From Alphaproteobacteria bacterium (GTDB lineage Bacteria; Pseudomonadota; Alphaproteobacteria; GCA-2731375): a stretch of DNA of 9,835 nt. This document shows, piece by piece, positions 6,005 to 9,835 of this stretch. The notes beneath the pieces were generated by a model that saw only the letters and a program-made list of their open reading frames with translations, did not search any database and was not told the DNA's origin. The DNA lies in contig JANQKO010000035.1 of the NCBI GenBank assembly GCA_028281075.1, positions 1 to 9,835 on the forward strand. Direction: 5' to 3'. A program made the position numbers and the translations under genes. The first letter of the stretch is position 1. Every line of letters begins with the position of its first letter.

Positions 6005-6559
6005 TTACGGTGGTAGGCTGTTTATCCAGTACTTCATCAGCAGAACGTTTGAAGCAGCAGCAAAGCCGCTTCCACCATCTCCGCCAAGTATCGACGCTGT
6101 TAGCTTTCTGGTATCTGCCGCACCATTAATCGCCAACCTGTAATCATCGTCATCAAAATCATCCCACTTACCAGCAGCAATAAGCACCACTTTCGTGGCT
6201 TTCTCAGCACCTAAGGCAAAACTCTCGTCTTTCTCCTCTAAATACCTGTTTATCCAATAGAGTAGGTCTTTACTGCCTTCGCCGAAGATATTGGTAATCA
6301 CACTTGATATAGCTTCGCCCTGGCTCCGCGAGTCCAATGTATTCTGTGTCGCAGCAGTGATGGCCAAGCCTACATACGCAAATAAGAATCCCAACAAATA
6401 CGGATCATAACTCAGTATGTCGACATCAACCCTTTCCACTCCATCAATACCTCTCATACGCAACAGCCCTTGTGTCTGCTCCGTCGCAAACCTGACAGCC
6501 TTCTTCTTCCTTCCAAAAAGCACGCGCTTTGACCCCAACAAAAAGCCGCCCAGCTTCAC
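6005..6559 (-). CDS. hypothetical protein of unknown family
   Basis: This is an open frame of 184 residues from a GTG at 6557-6559 to TAA at 6005-6007. I do not recognise a family. Residues 1-32 are basic (KLGGFLLGSKRVLFGRKKK) and are encoded by the left-hand direct repeat. A hydrophobic stretch, YLLGFLFAYVGLAITAA, lies near residues 53-69 and could be membrane-spanning. The C-terminal half is acidic in places (KWDDFDDDDYR) with a Gly-rich stretch (GGDGGSGFAAA). No strong ribosome-binding site precedes the GTG; AGGA lies about 14 bases upstream. A second possible start is the Met of MRGIDGVERVDVD. Because its N-terminus lies in a repeat whose sister copy is in broken reading frame, the real gene may begin elsewhere or be a fusion remnant. 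Codon use differs from the flanking genes. Confidence 0.45.
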   Translation of the reverse strand: MKLGGFLLGSKRVLFGRKKKAVRFATEQTQGLLRMRGIDGVERVDVDILSYDPYLLGFLFAYVGLAITAATQNTLDSRSQGEAISSVITNIFGEGSKDLLYWINRYLEEKDESFALGAEKATKVVLIAAGKWDDFDDDDYRLAINGAADTRKLTASILGGDGGSGFAAASNVLLMKYWINSLPP

Positions 6560-6639
6560 GCTGAGCAGCTTCCTGTCCTCACCTGCTGCGCAACCTTCTC
6601 AGCAGCGCAGATTGGTAATAGCAGTTAGCACGAGTAGTA
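6497..6639 (-). repeat. direct repeat, left copy (with degenerate rpsD end)
   Basis: It aligns along its length with 6843-6989 with scattered substitutions and a few one-base indels, including an exact 47-bp block at 6579-6625. Read on the minus strand it begins TACTACTCGTGCTAACTGC, a mutated version of the last four codons and stop of rpsD. Its other end supplies the start of the ORF at 6005-6559. Confidence 0.85.
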
Positions 6640-6842
6640 AAGCAGCCATCTACAAACCGTTGATAGACAATGCCTTTTACCTGCTCTTTGGCCGTCAGCG
6701 CCGTATGTGCTGTGAAGCCTATCACACGCCGCTATTTGAGCAACTTCTGCGTGCATGCCGTCCACTTCCTGCTTCATCACACTTTCCGCATCAGCGCCGC
6801 GCGCTCCTTCTTCGCTGCCAACAGCGCCTTCTACAGCTCGCC
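6640..6842 (-). pseudogene. decayed coding-like sequence between the direct repeats
   Basis: On the minus strand this stretch reads as interrupted protein-like sequence: continuing from KLGGFFVGVGACALWKEAVK in the right-hand repeat, it runs through AGEL, a stop, KALLAAKKERAALMRKV and two stops, then shifts frame to EVDGMHAEVAQ. The pattern of a hydrophobic stretch followed by a charged Lys/Glu/Ala-rich helix resembles a small membrane-anchored coiled-coil protein, such as those in phage lysis regions, but this is only a texture match. At least three stops and a frameshift mean nothing intact can be called. Confidence 0.35.
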
Positions 6843-6989
6843 AGCCTTCACCGCCTCCTTCCAAAGAGCACACGCCCCGACCCCAACAAAAAAGCCACCC
6901 AGCTTCACGCTGAGCAGCTTTCCTGTCGTCACCTGCTGCGCAACCTTCTCAGCAGCGCAGATTGGTAATAGCAGTCAGCGCGAGTAGTA
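6843..6989 (-). repeat. direct repeat, right copy (includes the true rpsD 3' end)
   Basis: It is the sister of 6497-6639, with an exact 47-bp shared block at 6929-6975. The period between copies is about 350 bp. The repeat extends some 15 nt into the rpsD coding sequence (codons for Tyr-Tyr-Ser-Arg and the stop), so the rpsD end is one margin of the repeated unit. A hairpin with CTGCGC/GCGCAG arms lies just downstream of the rpsD stop in both copies, without a T-tract. Confidence 0.85.
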
Positions 6990-7589
6990 CTCGATCACCA
7001 GGTTCGGCTCCATCTGCACCGGATAGGGCACGTCGGCGAATTTCGGGGTGCGGACGAAGGTGCCGGCCATCTTCTTGAAGTCGACGTCCATGTATTCCGG
7101 CACGTCGCGCTCGGGCGACTCGACCGCTTCCAGCACCAGCGGCAGTTCGCGCGACTTCTCCTTGACCTCGATCACGTCGCCTTCCCGGACCCGGAAGCTG
7201 GGGATATTGACGCGCCGGCCGTTCACCCGCACATGGCCGTGGTTGATGAACTGGCGGGCCGAGAACACCGTCGGCACGAACTTCATGCGGTAGATCACGG
7301 CATCGAGCCGGCGCTCGAGCAGGCCGATCAGGTTCTCGACCGTGTCGCCCCGGGCGCTCACGGCCTCCTGATAGACGCGGCGAAACTGCCGTTCGGTGAT
7401 GTTGCCGTAATAGCCCCTGAGCTGCTGCTTGGCGGCAAGCTGAACGCCGAAATCCGATGGCTTGCGGCGGCGCTGGCCGTGCTGGCCGGGGCCGTATTCG
7501 CGCTTGTTGACCGGGCTCTTCGGACGGCCCCAGAGGTTCTGGCCCAGGCGCCGGTTGAGCTTGTATTTCGACTGAAGACGCTTCGTCAT
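6975..7589 (-). CDS. rpsD: 30S ribosomal protein S4
   Basis: This is a complete 204-residue S4, the normal alphaproteobacterial length. It starts at ATG 7587-7589 (MTKRLQSKYKLNRRLGQNLWG), with a GGAAAG-type ribosome-binding site around 7598-7603; the frame extends upstream but that part contains the promoter. The S4 RNA-binding domain covers about residues 93-155 (RRLDAVIYRMKFVPTVFSAR and HVRVNGRRVNIPSFRVREGD). The N-terminal part has no cysteines, so it is the zinc-free form. S4 binds 16S rRNA early in 30S assembly and in several bacteria represses its own translation. The C-terminus VIEYYSR is typical. Its last four codons and stop lie within a direct repeat that continues into the islet, so the native downstream region and terminator have probably been replaced. 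It follows trmJ on the same strand but has its own promoter. Confidence 0.98.
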   Translation of the reverse strand: MTKRLQSKYKLNRRLGQNLWGRPKSPVNKREYGPGQHGQRRRKPSDFGVQLAAKQQLRGYYGNITERQFRRVYQEAVSARGDTVENLIGLLERRLDAVIYRMKFVPTVFSARQFINHGHVRVNGRRVNIPSFRVREGDVIEVKEKSRELPLVLEAVESPERDVPEYMDVDFKKMAGTFVRTPKFADVPYPVQMEPNLVIEYYSR

Positions 7590-7658
7590 TAACCGTTCTT
7601 TCCGGACGTAGGGATGCAGGCAACGGCACGCGCGGCCCGTGGCGGCACGGCAGCGGGC

Positions 7659-7687
7659 GTCATAGCCCGAAGCGGCCATGTTGTCAA
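7659..7687 (-). promoter_or_regulatory. sigma-70-type promoter for rpsD
   Basis: On the minus strand TTGACA (7682-7687) is a perfect -35 box, followed after exactly 17 bp by TATGAC (7659-7664), which matches four of six -10 positions. Transcription would start near 7652, giving a leader of about 60 nt before the rpsD ATG. The -35 box begins 15 bp after the trmJ stop. Confidence 0.7.
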
Positions 7688-7693
7688 ACGGAC

Positions 7694-7710
7694 GGCGATG
7701 GTTAATCGCC
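7694..7710 (-). other. short hairpin spanning the trmJ stop
   Basis: GGCGAT and ATCGCC pair perfectly around TAACC on the minus strand, including the trmJ stop codon, seven bases before the rpsD -35 box. There is no T-tract, so it is not a classical terminator; it may weakly separate trmJ from rpsD transcription. Confidence 0.3.
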
Positions 7711-8466
7711 CCTCGGACGGATCAGGGCGGAGACGATGCCGTGCAGCGTGCGGACCTCCTGGTCGGTCAGGCCGGCGCGCTGGAACATGTTGCGGATGTT
7801 GCGGACCATGGTCGGACGCTTCTCCGGCGGCTTCAGGAAGCCGCCGGCGTCGAGCTCGCCCTCCAGACGCGCGAAGAAGCGCAGCAGATCGCCGGCGGCG
7901 ACGGCATCCGCCGTACGGCCAGCGTCGAGCATGACCGGCGGCCGGTCGTCGCCGGCCTGGAACCATTCGTAGGCGACCAGCAGCACGGCCTGGGCCAGGT
8001 TCAGCGAGGAGAAGGCGGGGTTGGTCGGCGCCTCGACGATAGTCGCGGCCAGCGCCACGTCGTCATTGTCGAGGCCGGCCCGCTCGCCGCCGAACAGCAC
8101 GCCGGCCCGGCCGCCGGCCGCGAGTGTGGCCGCCATGTCGGCGGCGGCGGCACGCGGCGTCAGCACCGGCTTCACCATGTCCCGCCGCCGGGCCGTCGTG
8201 GCGTGGACCCGGGTCAGGTCGGCGATCGCCGCCGCCGTCGTATCGAACAGTCGCGCCGCGTCCAGCACCGGATCGGCCCGGCTGGCCATGGCATAGGCAT
8301 TGTCGTTCGGCCAGCCGTCGCGCGGCGCGACGATACGCAGCTCGGTCAGGCCGAAATTCAGCATGGCGCGGGCGACGGCGCCGATATTCTCGGCCAACTG
8401 CGGCTTGACCAGGATGACGACCGGCCCGCCGAGCACGGGATCGCGGCTGGAATCGGTGCCGGCCAT
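7702..8466 (-). CDS. trmJ: TrmJ-like SpoU-family (SPOUT) RNA 2'-O-methyltransferase
   Basis: This 254-residue protein starts at ATG 8464-8466 (MAGTDSSRDPVLGGPVVILV). The three SpoU motifs are all present: motif 1 ENIGAVARAMLNFG (residues 26-39) with the catalytic Arg at 33, motif 2 VLFGGERAGLDNDD (123-136) and motif 3 NPAFSSLNLAQAV (149-161) of the SAM-binding trefoil knot. The C-terminal extension GFLKPPEKRPTMVRNIRNMF (209-228) is typical of TrmJ, which methylates the ribose of position 32 in tRNA anticodon loops. Length matches the family. It starts 18 bp after the cimA stop, so the two are likely cotranscribed. The TrmJ assignment rests on the C-terminal extension; another SpoU RNA methyltransferase specificity is possible. 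Confidence 0.88.
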   Translation of the reverse strand: MAGTDSSRDPVLGGPVVILVKPQLAENIGAVARAMLNFGLTELRIVAPRDGWPNDNAYAMASRADPVLDAARLFDTTAAAIADLTRVHATTARRRDMVKPVLTPRAAAADMAATLAAGGRAGVLFGGERAGLDNDDVALAATIVEAPTNPAFSSLNLAQAVLLVAYEWFQAGDDRPPVMLDAGRTADAVAAGDLLRFFARLEGELDAGGFLKPPEKRPTMVRNIRNMFQRAGLTDQEVRTLHGIVSALIRPRGD

Positions 8467-8484
8467 GGCGATCGCGGCGGCGCG

Positions 8485-9835
8485 CTACTCCGCGGCCGCG
8501 TCGGCGACGGCCCGCACGCCCTCGCGGTAGAGCTTGTAGATGATGGAGTCGGTCAGCGCGACGAACGAGGCGTCGACGATATTCGGCGAGACGCCGACCG
8601 TGAACCAGCGGTGACCGGCGGCATCCGCGCTCTCGATCAGCACCCGGGTCACCGCCTCGGTGCCGCCGTCGAGGATGCGCACCTTGTAGTCGACGAGGCG
8701 CAGGTCCTCGATCGCCGCGGCATAGCGGCCGAGATCCTTGCGCAAGGCTTGGTCCAGCGCGTTGACCGGGCCATTGCCCTCGGCGACGGACATGATCTGC
8801 CGGCCGTCGACGGTGACCTTCACCGTGGCTTCCGAGACCGTCACCAGCTTGCCCAGCGCGTTGAAGCGCCGCTCGACCGAGACCCGGAAGCCGTCGACCC
8901 GGAAATAGTCCGGCACGTCGCCCAGCGTGCGCCGGGCCATCAGCTCGAAGCTGGCCTCGGCGCCGTCATAGGCATAGCCCTCGAACTCGCGCTGCTTCAC
9001 TTCCTCCAACAGGCGGTCGATCTTCGGATGCCTGGAATCGAGCTCGATGCCGATCTCGGCCAAGCGCGCGAGGATGTTGGAGCGGCCGGACTGGTTCGAG
9101 ACCAGCACCGTGCGCTGGTTGCCGACGGACTCGGGCGGCACGTGCTCGTAGCTGCGCGGGTCCTTCAGCACCGCCGAGACATGCAGGCCGCCCTTGTGCG
9201 CGAAGGCGGCGGCGCCGACATAGGGCGCATGCCGGTCGGGCGCCCGGTTCAGCAGCTCGTCCAGCAGCCGCGACACCGAGGTCAGGCGCTTGAGCTGGTC
9301 CTCGCCGATCCCGGTCTCGTACCTGTCGGCGAAGCCGTCCTTCAGCATCAGCGACGGGATCAGCGAGACCAGGTTGGCGTTGCCGCAGCGCTCGCCGAGG
9401 CCGTTGATGGTGCCCTGCACGTGCCGGGCGCCGGCCCGCACGGCGGCGAGGCTGTTGGCCACCGCGTTGCCGGTATCGTTGTGAGTGTGGATGCCGAGGC
9501 GGTCGTGCGGCAGTGTCGCCGCGACCTCGCCGACAATGCGCTCGACCTCGTGCGGCAGCGTGCCGCCATTGGTGTCGCAGAGCACGACCCAGCGGGCGCC
9601 GGCGTCGAGCGCGGCCTTGAGGCAGGACAGCGCGAAGTCGGGGTTCGCCTTGTAGCCGTCGAAGAAATGCTCGGCGTCGAACAGCGCTTCGGCGCCGCGC
9701 TCGACCGTGGCGGCGACGCTGTCGCCGACCAGATCGACCGCCTCGCCGAGCGGGATGCCGAAGGCGACGTCGACGTGAAAGTCCCAGGTCTTGCCGACGA
9801 GACAGACGGCCGGCGCGCCGGCGCCCAGCACGGCG
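8485..9835 (-). CDS. cimA: citramalate synthase, N-terminus beyond the window
   Basis: The gene runs off the right edge: the frame is open to 9835 and about 450 residues are visible out of roughly 530, so some 80 N-terminal residues are missing. It belongs to the HMG-CoA lyase-like / isopropylmalate synthase superfamily. The TIM-barrel part shows LCDTNGGTLP (substrate/metal region), HTHNDTGNAVANSLAAVRAG with the metal-binding HxH, and GTINGLGERCGNANL. The C-terminal allosteric domain shows LVDYKVRILDGGTEAVTRVL and VGVSPNIVDASFVALTDS, matching citramalate synthase (TIGR00977-type) better than LeuA. The enzyme condenses pyruvate with acetyl-CoA to (R)-citramalate, the first step of threonine-independent isoleucine synthesis, and the C-terminal domain normally senses isoleucine. 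It heads the visible minus-strand cluster with trmJ and rpsD. Confidence 0.92.
   Translation of the reverse strand, partial: AVLGAGAPAVCLVGKTWDFHVDVAFGIPLGEAVDLVGDSVAATVERGAEALFDAEHFFDGYKANPDFALSCLKAALDAGARWVVLCDTNGGTLPHEVERIVGEVAATLPHDRLGIHTHNDTGNAVANSLAAVRAGARHVQGTINGLGERCGNANLVSLIPSLMLKDGFADRYETGIGEDQLKRLTSVSRLLDELLNRAPDRHAPYVGAAAFAHKGGLHVSAVLKDPRSYEHVPPESVGNQRTVLVSNQSGRSNILARLAEIGIELDSRHPKIDRLLEEVKQREFEGYAYDGAEASFELMARRTLGDVPDYFRVDGFRVSVERRFNALGKLVTVSEATVKVTVDGRQIMSVAEGNGPVNALDQALRKDLGRYAAAIEDLRLVDYKVRILDGGTEAVTRVLIESADAAGHRWFTVGVSPNIVDASFVALTDSIIYKLYREGVRAVADAAAE

Larger units (their letters stand above)
5990..6974. other. lower-GC islet between GIY-YIG unit and rpsD
   Basis: From just after palindrome R4 to the rpsD stop, base composition and codon use change visibly: many A/T-ending codons appear, unlike the strongly G/C-ending flanks. 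The islet holds one unrecognised ORF (6005-6559, minus), two diverged direct repeats (6497-6639 and 6843-6989) and decayed coding-like sequence between them. No integrase, transposase or tRNA is visible. It looks like the remnant of acquired DNA placed at the rpsD 3' end. Because the left edge of the window also shows a composition break, assembly mosaicism must be kept in mind. Confidence 0.55.

Noticed and set aside
6417..6987. Plus-strand frames through the islet and direct repeats
   Set aside because: Their translations are rich in Ser/Pro/Leu and Arg with no domain signal, and they lie antisense to the 6005-6559 ORF and the repeats.
7590..7679. Upstream extension of rpsD to the Met at 7679
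   Set aside because: The extension overlaps the -10 region and leader, is not S4-like, and the Met at 7589 matches the conserved S4 N-terminus.

Overview
This window looks like a chromosomal stretch of a GC-rich alphaproteobacterium. The evidence is the GC-rich codon use, the gene order cimA, trmJ, rpsD (which I associate with Rhodospirillales-like genomes), a CoxL-type molybdoenzyme, and short palindromic repeats of the kind scattered through alphaproteobacterial genomes. The assignment rests on gene content and composition only. Two stretches do not match the rest: an extremely AT-rich left end (1-315), and a lower-GC segment with direct repeats (5990-6974).

Left part (1-4641). The AT-rich end cuts abruptly into a glyoxalase-like (VOC) gene on the minus strand, which has lost its C-terminal third. 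Upstream of it, on the same strand, is a complete large molybdopterin subunit of the xanthine dehydrogenase / CoxL family (1003-3324). Divergent from that, across a 72-bp gap, is an acyl-CoA dehydrogenase (3397-4641). Together they suggest oxidative catabolism of an organic substrate that cannot be named from sequence.

Middle (4642-5989). A gene-free stretch of about 600 bp holds several palindromic elements, including a near-perfect 27-bp inverted pair and a perfect 9-bp-stem hairpin. It leads into two tandem GIY-YIG nuclease-domain genes (5245-5586 and 5657-5989), about 84% identical in protein. Each is bracketed by an inverted pair of REP-like palindromes. The downstream palindrome of each pair lies inside the reading frame and encodes the protein's C-terminal tail. 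This duplicated nuclease-plus-palindrome unit is the best candidate here for an undescribed element, analogous in layout to REP sequences with their RAYT transposases.

Islet (5990-6974). Composition changes right after the second unit. The islet carries one unrecognised ORF (6005-6559, minus) and two diverged direct repeats of about 145 bp, spaced 350 bp apart, with decayed reading frames between them. The right-hand repeat runs into rpsD and includes its last four codons and stop; the left-hand repeat carries a degenerate copy of that rpsD end. Either the rpsD tail was duplicated, or an element joined at the rpsD 3' end and restored it.

Right part (6975-9835). A minus-strand housekeeping cluster holds citramalate synthase (5' end beyond the window), a TrmJ-like SpoU-family RNA methyltransferase and ribosomal protein S4. 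rpsD also has its own good sigma-70-type promoter just after trmJ.
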